From Geminicoccaceae bacterium (GTDB lineage: Bacteria > Pseudomonadota > Alphaproteobacteria > Geminicoccales > Geminicoccaceae): a stretch of 55,322 nucleotides of DNA. Location: NCBI GenBank assembly GCA_007694015.1, contig RECO01000195.1, forward strand, positions 1-55,322, read 5' to 3'. The translations under genes were made by a program, and so were the position numbers. Positions 41,704 to 52,512 of the stretch are shown one piece after another (position 1 is the first letter of the stretch; every line of letters starts with the position of its first letter). The notes below the pieces were generated by a model. That model saw only the letters and a list, made by a program, of their open reading frames with translations. It was not told the origin of the DNA and did no database searches.

Positions 41704-43138
41704 TCACGGCAGGTCGGCGGGCAGATAGACCGTAAAGCGGCTGCCTTCGCCCTGGGTGCTGTCGATCGCCAGATGGCCTTGGTGGCGGTTGACGATGTGC
41801 TTGACGATGGCGAGGCCGAGCCCGGTACCGCCGAGGCGGCGCGAGCGCGAGGTATCGACGCGGAAGAAGCGCTCGGTGAGCCGCGGGATGGCCGCCTGGG
41901 GAATGCCATCACCGCGGTCGACGACGTCGACGCCGATCGCCTCGAAACCGGCAAGCCGCCCGGCGCGGGGTGGCGCCTGCTCCAATCTGCGGCAGGCGAG
42001 GTCGATCGGGCGGCCTTCGCCGCCGTATTTCAGGGCATTGTCCAAAAGGTTCAAGAACACCTGCAACAGCTGATCGGCGTCACCGCGCAGCTTCAAGGGT
42101 GAGCCAGGCAGATCGAGCCGGAGCGCGATGCCCTGGGCGTCGGCTTGGCTTTGCAGGCTGGCCACGGCGCGGTGCAGGACATCGACCAGATCGATCACCG
42201 CCTCGGGGCGCTCGCGCTCCATCAGCTCGACGCGCGACAGCACCAACAGCTCCGACACCAGGCGGTTCATGCGGTCGGCTTCGGCGGCCATGGTGGCGAG
42301 GAAGCGCTCGCGCGCCTTGGCGTCGTCCTTGGCCGGGCCCTGCAGCGTTTCGATGAAGCCGCGCACGGCCGTCAGGGGCGTGCGGATCTCGTGGCTGACA
42401 TTGGCGACGAAGTCGCTCATCAGCCGCTGCGTCATGTGTTCGGAGGTGCGCTCGCGCAGCACCAGCAACGCCAAGGGCGCCTCGTCCGGGATGCGCACCG
42501 GCAGCACCTCGACCTGAAACCGCCGGCCCAGGGCCTTCGGCTCCTGCACCTCCAAGCGGCTGTCCAGATCGGCGTCGAGCGCGAGCGTGATGGCGTCGAG
42601 GATTGCAGGATCGCGCAACACGTGGCGCAAGGGGCGGCCGACCAGCTCGACCCCGAAGCGCTCTTGCGCCGCCCGGTTCGCGGTGACGATGTAGCCGCGC
42701 CCGTCGATCTGGAACAAGGGATCGGGCAGGACGCGCAGGAGCCGCGCCTGCAACGCGGTCGTGGCGGCCTCGCGCTCGGCTCGGGCCCGCAGCCAGCGAA
42801 AGAAGCGCCAGAGCGCATCGACCAGGCCACGGTCGACGATGCCGTTGTTCGGTGGCGGCGGTTCGCGGTCGAAGCTCTCGGGCCAGCTTTCGACGAGGTC
42901 GACCAGGTTTTCGATGACCCGCCGCCGGACCACGGCAAAGGGCAGCGCGAAGCAGGTGCCGATGGCCGCAGCGCCCAAAGCCGCGAGCGGCGACCACCAG
43001 CCGAGGAGCAGACCGACCACCGAAGTGGCCCAAACCGGGGCCGCCCACAGCGCCAGTTCCCGCAACAGCCGGCTCGGATGGCGAATGGCCCCGGCGGGCG
43101 GGACTTCGCCGATCTGGCCGTTCCAATGGCGGCGGACG

Positions 43139-43146
<8 letters not shown>
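41704..43146 (-). CDS. PhoR-like sensor histidine kinase
   Basis: This 480-residue membrane kinase has two N-terminal helices (about 30-75), a PAS domain (about 135-235), the H-box FVANVSHEIRTPLTAVRGF with the phospho-acceptor His, N-box FLNLLDNALKYG, and G-boxes with DRGDGIP and GGTGLGLAIVKH. The domain order and short periplasmic part match PhoR, the phosphate sensor. No phoB, phoU or pst gene is adjacent, so the assignment to phosphate is not certain. The start is GTG 43146, overlapping the acetoacetyl-CoA synthetase stop by 8 bp. Confidence 0.85.
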
Positions 43147-45088
<1,942 letters not shown>

Positions 45089-45150
45089 GGCAGCCTCCCC
45101 TGGCGGTGTGCGACCGGCGCCCGCGCGTTTTAGCGGATCGGACGCTCGAG

Positions 45151-45651
45151 GTGGAGCCTTACGAGGAACCGACGCGCCAGCGCCTTTGGGCAAGGCGCCG
45201 ATTGTTGGCCGTGGTCGGGCTTGCCGGTCTCGGCTGCGCTTGCGCGCCCCGGATCGACGACGACCTGCGGGTGCCGCGCACGCCCGCTTTCCAGCTCACC
45301 GACCTGCGGCTGGAGCCGCCGCAACGCGGCCTCGGCACGGCCCGCGCCGAACTCCGCATCGACAACCCGAACGCCTGGCCCATCGTCGTCAAGAGCCTGC
45401 GCTACCAGCTGGTGGTCAACGGCACCTTGCTGGGCGAGAGTGCCATCGGCCTCGACACCCGCGTGCCGGCGCGCGGTCAGGCGATGGTGACGCTGGTGTT
45501 GCCGCACCCCCCGCATCCGGCCATCACCGCGCTGGCAACGCGGCCGCCGCCGCGCGGCCTCTCCTACCGGCTCACCGGCGAGGCGAAGGTCCTGGGCACC
45601 GGTCTCGACCTCGTGCCGCTCCGCCTGGAAGGGGTGCGGCGGACGGCTTGA
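45151..45651 (+). CDS. LEA2-like lipoprotein
   Basis: This 166-residue protein has a lipobox-like LAGLGC near residue 30, followed by a LEA type 2-like beta domain (about 55-160: LTDLRLEPPQRGLGTARAEL, RIDNPNAWPIVVKSLRYQLV, VLPHPPHPA). The NPN segment and the paired strands are typical. Such proteins are found in many Proteobacteria with unknown function in the envelope. The start is uncertain: GTG 45151 or GTG 45106; neither has a strong ribosome site. It is divergent from acetoacetyl-CoA synthetase. Confidence 0.65.
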   Translation: MEPYEEPTRQRLWARRRLLAVVGLAGLGCACAPRIDDDLRVPRTPAFQLTDLRLEPPQRGLGTARAELRIDNPNAWPIVVKSLRYQLVVNGTLLGESAIGLDTRVPARGQAMVTLVLPHPPHPAITALATRPPPRGLSYRLTGEAKVLGTGLDLVPLRLEGVRRTA

Positions 45652-45666
45652 GTGCTGGCAGGACCG

Positions 45667-46056
45667 TCAGGCGCGGGCACGTTTGACATTGGCGCGCACC
45701 TTGCGGGCGATCGGGCGCAGGCTGCGCTCTGCGGCCTCGAGCGCCTGCTTGCCGTCGAACGGCTGGCCTACCGCCCTTGTGGCGTAGGCCGCCCAGACGC
45801 GCTGCGCATCCAAGCCCACCTCGACCTTCTCGCGCACCATCTGCTGCCACTCGGGATCGAGGGTGAAGCCCGCTTGGCTCCACTCCCGCCCGACCTTGGC
45901 CAGCCGCCAGGCGATCACCGCGGGTGCGCCCCAGGCGATCGCCGTCAGGTGCGCCTGCAGGCGCCAAGCGGCCAGACCCTCGTTCCCAACCAAAACCTCG
46001 TTCTCCCGACCAACATGCTGCACTGCAGCATCATGCCACGCGACGGCATCGAGCAC
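45667..46056 (-). CDS. Small helical protein, possibly phasin-like
   Basis: I do not recognise this 129-residue protein. It is mainly helical with WRLQAHLTAIAWGAPAVIAW, QQMVREKVEVGLDAQRVWAAY and a basic tail (ERSLRPIARKVRANVKRARA). Short helical proteins of this kind include phasins, which coat polyhydroxyalkanoate granules; the nearby acetoacetyl-CoA synthetase is compatible with that, but this is only a guess. The ATG at 46056 is the first; a downstream start is possible because the first 25 residues look weakly coding. It converges on the LEA2-like gene and starts next to a 33-bp tandem repeat. Confidence 0.5.
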   Translation of the reverse strand: MLDAVAWHDAAVQHVGRENEVLVGNEGLAAWRLQAHLTAIAWGAPAVIAWRLAKVGREWSQAGFTLDPEWQQMVREKVEVGLDAQRVWAAYATRAVGQPFDGKQALEAAERSLRPIARKVRANVKRARA

Positions 46057-46059
46057 GAC

Positions 46060-46152
46060 GAAAAACTGGCAGCGGCGATGCCGCTGGCTGTTGAAAAACT
46101 TGCAGCGGCGATGCCGCTGGCTGTTGAAAAACTTGCAGCGGCGATGCCGCTG
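46060..46152. repeat. 33-bp tandem repeat carrying hairpins
   Basis: Two full units (46060-46092, 46093-46125) and one partial unit (46126-46152) have a 33-bp period. Each contains the palindrome CAGCGGCGATGCCGCTG, so the stretch can form three hairpins in a row, separated by GAAAAAC. The palindrome is the second hairpin of the multi-hairpin element family, here amplified. Confidence 0.8.
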
Positions 46153-46190
46153 CCGGGGGGGGGGCCCAGGGGGCCAAAAGCCCCCTGGCC
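46153..46190 (-). repeat. Multi-hairpin 3' element, copy D
   Basis: CCAGGGGGC (46166-46174) and GCCCCCTGG (46180-46188) form a 9-bp stem 38 bp beyond the ftsK stop. Read on the minus strand it continues through a C run into the amplified GCAGCGGC hairpins (46060-46152), so the whole copy runs 46060-46190. Confidence 0.7.
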
Positions 46191-46226
46191 TTTCCCTTCC
46201 AACCTGGCCTCCCCAACCACCGCTGC

Positions 46227-48728
46227 CTAATACGCCTCGTCGGTTTCCTCGCGGCCGACGAGGACTTGGCGGCGGCCGACGTGGTCGGCGGCGGAGACGT
46301 AGCCGTCCTCTTCCATCCGCTCGATCAGGCGGGCGGCGGTGTTGTAGCCGATGCGCATTTTGCGCTGGAGGAAGCTCGTGGTGGCGCGCTGGTCTTCGGC
46401 GACGATGCGCAGGGCCTCCTGGTATTGGGCATCCTCGCTGGCACCGGTTTCGATGTTGGAGGCAAACAGGTCGCCCGTGGCGCCGAGCCCGCCCGCCGCG
46501 GTGGGTGCTCCGGTCGAGGCCGGCTCCTCCGAGGTCACGTCGTGCAGGTAGTCGGGCTGGCCCTGGTTTTTCAGGTGGTTGACCACGCGTTCGACCTCGG
46601 CGTCGGTGACCAGGGGCCCGTGGACGCGGCGCGGCGGCTCGCCCGAGTTCATGAACAGCATGTCGCCCTGGCCAAGCAGTTGCTCGGCGCCGGCCTCACC
46701 CAGGATGGTACGGCTGTCGATCTTGGAGCTGACGCGGAAGCTGATGCGGCAAGGCAGGTTCGCCTTGATGACGCCGGTGAGCACGTCGACCGAGGGGCGC
46801 TGGGTGGCGACGATGAGGTGGATGCCGGCGGCGCGGGCCTTTTGCGACAGGCGCTGGATCTGGCCTTCGACCTCCTTGCCCGCGGTCAGCATGAGATCGG
46901 CCACCTCGTCGACGATGACCACGATTTGCGGCAGAGGCGTGGTGTCGATCGGCTGCTCTTCGAACTGGGGCAGGCCGCTCGTCGGGTCGTAGCCGATCTG
47001 GACGCGGCGGGTCAGCTCCTCGCCGGCCTCGCGCGCCGCCTGCAGGCGGCGGTTGTAGGCGTGGATGTCGCGCACGCTCAGGTGCGACATCAGCCGGTAG
47101 CGGTGGTCCATCTGCCGCACCGCCCATTTGAGCGCGATCACGGCCTTGGCGGGCTCGGTCACCACGGGCGAGAGCAGGTGCGGGATGCCGTCATAGACCG
47201 AAAGCTCGATCACCTTCGGGTCGATCATGATCAGCCGCACCTCTTCCGGGGTGTGCCGGTAGAGCAGCGAAAGGATCATCGCGTTGATGGCGACCGACTT
47301 GCCGGAGCCCGTGGTGCCGGCGATGAGCAGATGCGGCATGCGCGCCAGATCGGCGACGACCGGCTCGCCCGAGATGTCCTTGCCGAGGCACAAAGGGAGC
47401 CGCGCCTTGGGGTTCTGCATGGCGTCGCTGGCCATCAGCTCCTTCAGGTAGACGGTCTCGCGCATCGGGTTGGGCAGCTCGATGCCGATGACGCTGCGGC
47501 CGCGGACGACGGCGACGCGCACCGACACGGCGGCGAGCGAGCGGGCGATGTCCTCGGACAGGTTGATGACGCGCGCGGCGCGGGTGCCGGGGGCCGGCTC
47601 CAGCTCGTAGAGGGTCACGACGGGGCCGGCCTTGGCGTCGATGATGGCACCGCGCACGCCGAAGTCGTCGAGCACCCGCTCCAGCTCGCGGCTGGTCTCG
47701 TCCAGATGTTCCGGGTCGAGTTCGGTGGCAGCACCGTGCTTGACGGCCCCGAGCAGGCCCAGGCCCGGCAAATCGAAGCCGCTCTCGGTGCGCAGCCCCA
47801 CGGCCGTCTTGCGGTCGAACACGGGCGCGGGCGTCGCCGCCACCGGCAATTCGGTGGCATAGCGCGCGGCGGCCGGCGCCGGCTGGCGCACCTCGACCGC
47901 CTCGACGGGCTGGACGAAGGGCTCGGCCGTGGTTCGCGCCGACCATTCGGCGGCGGGCTCCGGCTGGCGCAGGCTCTCCAACAGGCGTCCCGTGCGGTCG
48001 AGCACGCCGTCGTCGGCCGTGCGGGTGCGGCCGTCGTTGACCGGGCGGCGCCGCGGCGCCCAGGCATGGGCGGCAAGCTCGCGCGCCGAGCCGAGCGCCA
48101 GACGGCCGCCGCGTTCCATTTGGCCGCCGGTCCAGCGGGCGGCGCGCGCGGTGAGCCGGCCGGCTATGCCGCCGATCCGCAGGCTCTCGACCGGGCGCAG
48201 CGAGAGGGCGGCGAGGCCGGTCAGGACGGCGAGGACGAGCGAAACCAGCCCGTACACGTCGTCGCCGAGGCTGAGGGCGAAGCGGCTCCAAAGCTCGTAG
48301 CCGACGAGCCCGCCCGGCAGGCCGCCGTCGATGTGCGCGGCGACGGCGTTCTGGTGGGCCAGGGCGGCCGGCACGCACAACAGCGCCAGGGGCAGCGCCG
48401 TTAGCGGCACGATCGGCTGCGGATGCGGCGCCAACAGGACGATGCGCAGCCCCCAACCGGCGATCGCCAGCGGCAGGAGCCAAGCCGCGACGCCGAAGCC
48501 CTGGAACATGAGGTCGCTGAAGACCGCACCACGATAGCCCATGAGGTTCTCGACGGGGGCCGATGTCGCCTGGTTCCAACTCGGATCGGCCGGATGGTGA
48601 AAGGCGAGCGCCAGCGCCATCACCGCGGCCAGGGCCAGGACGACGACGCCCAGCGCGCGGACCAGACTGCGGCCGAGGGCGGCAACCATGCCGTCGCTCA
48701 GGATGGGCGTGTCGTAGCGGCTGGCCAT
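46227..48728 (-). CDS. ftsK: DNA translocase FtsK
   Basis: FtsK (833 aa) is the septal DNA pump that resolves chromosomes at division. Several N-terminal membrane helices (about 15-180) are followed by a Pro-rich linker, then the motor: the DUF-like alpha part, Walker A IAGTTGSGKSVAINAM (near 470), Walker B IVVIVDEVADLM, and ATQRPSVDVLTG. The C-terminal gamma winged helix (SFLQRKMRIGYNTAARLIERM, about 775-795) reads KOPS. ATG 48728 has AGGAG about 11 bp upstream; GTG 48740 is the alternative. It follows the aminotransferase gene by 24 bp and ends at hairpin element D. Confidence 0.95.
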   Translation of the reverse strand: MASRYDTPILSDGMVAALGRSLVRALGVVVLALAAVMALALAFHHPADPSWNQATSAPVENLMGYRGAVFSDLMFQGFGVAAWLLPLAIAGWGLRIVLLAPHPQPIVPLTALPLALLCVPAALAHQNAVAAHIDGGLPGGLVGYELWSRFALSLGDDVYGLVSLVLAVLTGLAALSLRPVESLRIGGIAGRLTARAARWTGGQMERGGRLALGSARELAAHAWAPRRRPVNDGRTRTADDGVLDRTGRLLESLRQPEPAAEWSARTTAEPFVQPVEAVEVRQPAPAAARYATELPVAATPAPVFDRKTAVGLRTESGFDLPGLGLLGAVKHGAATELDPEHLDETSRELERVLDDFGVRGAIIDAKAGPVVTLYELEPAPGTRAARVINLSEDIARSLAAVSVRVAVVRGRSVIGIELPNPMRETVYLKELMASDAMQNPKARLPLCLGKDISGEPVVADLARMPHLLIAGTTGSGKSVAINAMILSLLYRHTPEEVRLIMIDPKVIELSVYDGIPHLLSPVVTEPAKAVIALKWAVRQMDHRYRLMSHLSVRDIHAYNRRLQAAREAGEELTRRVQIGYDPTSGLPQFEEQPIDTTPLPQIVVIVDEVADLMLTAGKEVEGQIQRLSQKARAAGIHLIVATQRPSVDVLTGVIKANLPCRISFRVSSKIDSRTILGEAGAEQLLGQGDMLFMNSGEPPRRVHGPLVTDAEVERVVNHLKNQGQPDYLHDVTSEEPASTGAPTAAGGLGATGDLFASNIETGASEDAQYQEALRIVAEDQRATTSFLQRKMRIGYNTAARLIERMEEDGYVSAADHVGRRQVLVGREETDEAY

Positions 48729-48752
48729 GGGGCGGCGCACTCCTGGAGCGGG

Positions 48753-49946
48753 TCAATCGGTGGCGGCTGGGCCGGCGAGGTAGGGCAAGGCGCGGACGAG
48801 GGCGGCTTCGGTGGTCGCCTGGTCGTGGACGAGGGCGATGCGGACGTAGCGATCGCCGGGCGTGTGGCCACGGGCGTCGGCCATGGCGAGGTAGCGGCCG
48901 GGCACGACCTTGCTGCCGGTGGCGGCAAAGAGCCGGCGCGCCGCGGCCTCGCCATCGCCGACGTCCAGCCAGAGGAAGAAGCCGGCCGGGGGCCGAAACG
49001 CGCCTGCGCGGCCGTCCAACAGGGCGAGCGCCCGGTCGATCTTGGCCGTGTAGTCGGCGCGGATCGCCTGGACGTGCGTTTCGTCCTGCCACAGGGCCGT
49101 GGCCGCCGCCTGGATGGGCAGGGGAATGGTGGCAGCCCCATAGCGGCGGACCTTGAGCGTCGGCGCGATCAGGGCCGGATCGCCGGCCATGAAGCCGACG
49201 CGGAGGCCCGCGGCGTTGGAGCGCTTGGAGAGCGAGTTGAAGACGACGAGCCGATCCAGGCTGCCGCTCGCCGTCGCCGCCTCCAGCGCACTCGGCGGGG
49301 GTGCGTCGTGGTAGATCTCGGAGTAGCACTCGTCGGCGACCAGCACGAAGTCGTGCCGCCTCGCCAACTCCAAGGCCTTGGCCCAATAGGCGAGGCTCGC
49401 CACCGTCCCTTGCGGGTTGGCGGGCGAGCAGAGATAGCAGAGCTGGGTGCGGGCCAAGACGGCGTCGGGGATGGCGTCGAGGTCCGGCAGAAAACCGTTT
49501 TCCTTGGTGGCCGGCAGCGCCACGGGCTCGGCACCCGCCATCACGGCACCGCCCAGATAGACCTGGTACAAGGGGTTCGGCATCAAGACGACGGGGCGGG
49601 CGGCGGCTTTGGTCGCATCGACCACGACGCTGGCCAGGAGATGCAGCCCCTCCTTGGTGCCCGCCACCGGCAGGACGTGGCGCTCAGGGTCGAGGTCGAC
49701 CTGAAAGCGGCGCTCGATCCAGGCCGTGATCGCGTGCCGGAGGGCGGGGGTGCCGGCCGGGGGCGGATAGCTCCGCCAGCCTTGGGCGTGCTCGGTGAGG
49801 ATACCCGCGAGCCAATCCGGCGGCGCCCCCTTGGGATCGCCCACGCTCAGATCGACGCCGCCGGTCGGGGGTTCGAGATCGGCGAGCAACGCCGTCAACC
49901 GCGCAAAGGCGAACTCTTCCAGGTCGGCGATGCGCGTGTTCACCAT
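48753..49946 (-). CDS. Class I aminotransferase (DapC-like)
   Basis: This 397-residue PLP enzyme resembles succinyldiaminopimelate aminotransferase (DapC), which acts in lysine and peptidoglycan synthesis. Seen are VDLSVGDPKGAPPDW, MPNPLYQVY (substrate loop), LCSPANPQGT, VADECYSEIY with the Asp-Cys/Tyr pair that binds PLP, and the Schiff-base Lys in SLSKRSNAAGLRVGF (near 243). Other class I aminotransferases share this pattern, so DapC is inferred from overall resemblance. The ATG at 49946 is well placed. It precedes ftsK by 24 bp on the same strand. Confidence 0.85.
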   Translation of the reverse strand: MVNTRIADLEEFAFARLTALLADLEPPTGGVDLSVGDPKGAPPDWLAGILTEHAQGWRSYPPPAGTPALRHAITAWIERRFQVDLDPERHVLPVAGTKEGLHLLASVVVDATKAAARPVVLMPNPLYQVYLGGAVMAGAEPVALPATKENGFLPDLDAIPDAVLARTQLCYLCSPANPQGTVASLAYWAKALELARRHDFVLVADECYSEIYHDAPPPSALEAATASGSLDRLVVFNSLSKRSNAAGLRVGFMAGDPALIAPTLKVRRYGAATIPLPIQAAATALWQDETHVQAIRADYTAKIDRALALLDGRAGAFRPPAGFFLWLDVGDGEAAARRLFAATGSKVVPGRYLAMADARGHTPGDRYVRIALVHDQATTEAALVRALPYLAGPAATD

Positions 49947-50081
49947 GGCCCGCTCGTCGGTGGCATTTCGGCCATGATGTTAAACAGGCGTCGCAAGCAC
50001 CTTCAACCAAGGAATATTTTTCCCAACGAGAATGGCGCGCAGCGATGCAAGGGCGCCACGGTCGGGGGCCTTCGATGCGGG

Positions 50082-51392
50082 TCAGCGGCGGCGGGCGGGG
50101 TCCGCGACTTCGTCCGCCGCAGGCACGAGCCCATAAGGTCGCACCAGCTCCCAAACATGCGCCGGCACCATGTGCTTGAGGCGCTTGGGGTGGGTGCGGC
50201 GCAGGTGGAGGACGGTCTCGATCGCCTTCATCTCCAGCCGGGCGCGGGCGAACTCCAAGCCCCGCGGCCCGATCCGCGGCTGCAGCCAGGCGACGAGCGG
50301 CCGCAGCCAGTTGGGCATGGTGCGCAAAGGCAAACCGCCGGCAGCACGTTCGACGTTCGCCAAAAACCCCCGCACCGCCGCCCGCCGCCGCCCCCGGCTG
50401 CCGGGTGCGGCCAACGCCACGTCATCGCCGAGGAGATCGACCAGCTCCTGCCCGCGGGCATTGCGCACCACCAGCCATTGCGCCCCCTCCCCGCCCATAT
50501 AGCCGACGGTCAGGTCGGCCAGCGCGTTGGTGTAATCGACGCAGGTCTTGCAGGTCAGCGGGAAGAAGTCGGGCCGAAGCGTCGACAAGGGCAGCCGCAG
50601 AAACGGAATGGTGCGTTGCCTGCCGTCGTCGAAGCGCAGCTCGACATGGTAGTCGGCGCGAAACTCGAGATAGGTGATGCGGTCGGGATCATCGGCCAGA
50701 AGGGCCAGGAACTCGTGAAAATTGGCGGTGGTGGTGTTGTCCGAGCAGGGCGTGCCGACGACGTAGAGCCGCTCGAAGCCGAGTTCGTCCTCCAAGGCGC
50801 GCAGCGCGTGCACGTGGCAGGGAATGCCGATCACGGCAAGCCGGCGAAAACCGCGTGCCCGCGCCGGCTCCAACAACGCCAGGAGCGGCGCATAGCCCAT
50901 GCGCATCCCCCGGCAGGCGGCCATGCCGGCGGGCTCGGTGACCAGCACGGGCCTAGGCTGCCAGCGGTCGTCCGGATCGGGCGCCACCGCGAGCACCGCG
51001 TCCACCGCCCCGGTCGCCAACAGCCGCTCGCCGATGGTCGTGGTGATGCCGGTCCACTGCGCGCCCGCCCTCGGCGCGTGCAAAGCCGCGCGGTACATGG
51101 CGCGAAACGGCCCGAAGAACAGCTCGTCAGGCTTGGCCGCGTCGCGCGCGCGGCCGTGGACCTTGGCCTCGAGCGCGGGGTAGTCGGGGGCGATGAACTG
51201 ACAAGCCCGGCCACAAGCCTTGGCGTCGGCCAGCCGCGAGACGCCGCAATCGGTACACAGGCCGCGCGCTGCCGCCGGCCGCAGCCGTGGTGCCCAAACC
51301 GGCCCTGCCTCGATCCCGTCCAGCCCGCACCTCCCCGCTCGATCGCCAGACGATGCAACCAAGCGGCGGCGCCGACAACGCGACTTCCGCAC
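50082..51392 (-). CDS. bciB: BciB-type 8-vinyl reductase (FrhB family)
   Basis: This protein is of the F420-hydrogenase beta-subunit family, in the BciB/7-hydroxymethyl-chlorophyll reductase group. BciB reduces the 8-vinyl group of divinyl (proto)chlorophyllide using ferredoxin, a step of bacteriochlorophyll synthesis. Cys-rich motifs bind FeS clusters: GLCTDCGVSRLAD (about 44-56), ACGRACQFIAPDY, GIPCHVHALR, GTPCSDNTTT and PLTCKTCVDYTNALADLTVG (about 283-302). The start is uncertain: GTG 51392 is the longest, TTG 51362 is possible, and no in-frame ATG precedes the first motif. It lies about 29 kb from the bch/crt block. A tRNA-Asn gene is directly upstream. Confidence 0.82.
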   Translation of the reverse strand: MRKSRCRRRRLVASSGDRAGRCGLDGIEAGPVWAPRLRPAAARGLCTDCGVSRLADAKACGRACQFIAPDYPALEAKVHGRARDAAKPDELFFGPFRAMYRAALHAPRAGAQWTGITTTIGERLLATGAVDAVLAVAPDPDDRWQPRPVLVTEPAGMAACRGMRMGYAPLLALLEPARARGFRRLAVIGIPCHVHALRALEDELGFERLYVVGTPCSDNTTTANFHEFLALLADDPDRITYLEFRADYHVELRFDDGRQRTIPFLRLPLSTLRPDFFPLTCKTCVDYTNALADLTVGYMGGEGAQWLVVRNARGQELVDLLGDDVALAAPGSRGRRRAAVRGFLANVERAAGGLPLRTMPNWLRPLVAWLQPRIGPRGLEFARARLEMKAIETVLHLRRTHPKRLKHMVPAHVWELVRPYGLVPAADEVADPARRR

Positions 51393-51429
51393 GACCAGCG
51401 ATGTGGGGGGCGTCTACATCGAGGAAACC

Positions 51430-51504
51430 TGGCTCCGGGGGTCGGATTCGAACCGACGACCGATCGGTTAACAGCCGATTGCTCTACCGCTGAGCTACCC
51501 CGGA
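51430..51504 (-). tRNA. tRNA-Asn (GTT anticodon)
   Basis: The minus strand folds as a cloverleaf: acceptor TCCGGGG with CCCCGGA, D-arm GCTCAGCGGTAGAGC, anticodon stem ATCGG/CCGAT with loop CTGTTAA (anticodon GTT) and T-arm GTCGGTTCGAATCCGAC. Discriminator G and encoded CCA (51430-51432) are present. Confidence 0.95.
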
Positions 51505-51558
51505 TCGGAACCGTGCGCGCCTATAGCAGCGGGGCACTGCCCGTGCAATGGCGCTGTC

Positions 51559-51632
51559 TGGAGGCCCGGGCCGGAATCGAACCGACGTACGAGGATTTGC
51601 AGTCCTCTGCATGACCACTCTGCCACCGGGCC
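51559..51632 (-). tRNA. tRNA-Cys (GCA anticodon)
   Basis: The minus strand gives acceptor GGCCCGG with CCGGGCC, anticodon stem GAGGA/TCCTC with loop CTGCAAA (anticodon GCA), T-arm ending GGTTCGATTCC, discriminator U typical of tRNA-Cys, and encoded CCA. It lies 54 bp upstream of tRNA-Asn in the transcript direction, so both are probably cut from one precursor. Confidence 0.95.
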
Positions 51633-51768
51633 GGCGGAGATCGGGTATCTGCCAGCGCCGAAGGTGGGGGTCAAGCGCTCGACCAAAAGCGGCCTTCGGT
51701 GCCCTGGCGATGCCGGGGGGCAAGGCCTACAACGGCGCCAAGCCGAACGATGCACGGGGACCCGGCCG

Positions 51769-52419
51769 ATGGACGACTTGGCCATGCGCCGCAACATGAT
51801 CGAAAACCAATTGCGGCCGAGCAACGTCGCCGATCCGCGCGTCCTGGTCGCCATGGGCGAGGTACCCCGCCCCCCCTTCCTGCCGGCGCATTTGAAGGCC
51901 GTCGCCTACAGCGACGACGACCTGGTCATGCCCGACGGCCGCTTCTTGATCGAGCCTTTGGTGATCGGCCGCATGCTGCAGGTCGCCGAAACCAAGGACA
52001 CCGACACCGCCCTCGTCGTCGGCTGCGACACGGGCTATGTCGGCTGCGTGCTGGCCAAGCTGGCCGGCACCGTGTTCAGCCTGGTCGATCCCGCACATCT
52101 GGCCGAAGTCGAGGCCCGCATCGACAGCCTGGAAGCGATCAATCTCTTCGCCGTGCCCACCGCCGCAGGCCTGGAGGGCCATGCCGAGCGCGCCCCCTAC
52201 GACGTCATCCTGGTGATCGGCTACGTGCCGGAGGTGCCGGCCCCCCTGCTCGCCCAACTCGCCGAGGGCGGCCGCCTGGTCGCCGTCGTCGGCAGCGGCC
52301 GGATCGGGCGCGGCACGGTGGTGACCCGCATCCACGATCATTGGGGCCAGGTCGCCGCGTTCGACGCCGCCATCCCCCGCTTTCGCGGCTTGAAACCCAA
52401 ATTGCAGTTTCAGCTTTGA
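51769..52419 (+). CDS. Protein-L-isoaspartate methyltransferase-like protein
   Basis: This 216-residue protein resembles alphaproteobacterial PIMT-family proteins (RRNMIENQLRPSNVADPRVL, IEPLVIGRMLQVAE, DVILVIGYVPEVPAPLLAQL). The SAM motif I is degenerate: VVGCDTGYVGCVLAKLAG replaces the usual GxGxGY pattern, so repair methyltransferase activity is doubtful. ATG 51769 is the start. In related genomes the order is PIMT-tolC-popZ-valS; here popZ follows directly after 93 bp and tolC is missing. Confidence 0.75.
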   Translation: MDDLAMRRNMIENQLRPSNVADPRVLVAMGEVPRPPFLPAHLKAVAYSDDDLVMPDGRFLIEPLVIGRMLQVAETKDTDTALVVGCDTGYVGCVLAKLAGTVFSLVDPAHLAEVEARIDSLEAINLFAVPTAAGLEGHAERAPYDVILVIGYVPEVPAPLLAQLAEGGRLVAVVGSGRIGRGTVVTRIHDHWGQVAAFDAAIPRFRGLKPKLQFQL

Positions 52420-52512
52420 CGCCAGCCTTTACCGCCCGTTAACCGCTTTCGGCTTAGTCTCTGCCTGGACGCTGATCTGGTGCGCAACGCGCATCGAGCC
52501 CGGAGCACCGCC

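Noticed and set aside
49979-50006. Possible promoter (TTGAAG, 16 bp, TTAACA on the minus strand) for the dapC-like gene
   Set aside because: Both boxes match the consensus weakly and such matches occur by chance; no supporting evidence.
48423-51614. Open frame of about 1060 codons on the plus strand opposite ftsK, dapC-like and bciB
   Set aside because: It is antisense to three well-supported genes and two tRNA genes and has no recognisable domain.
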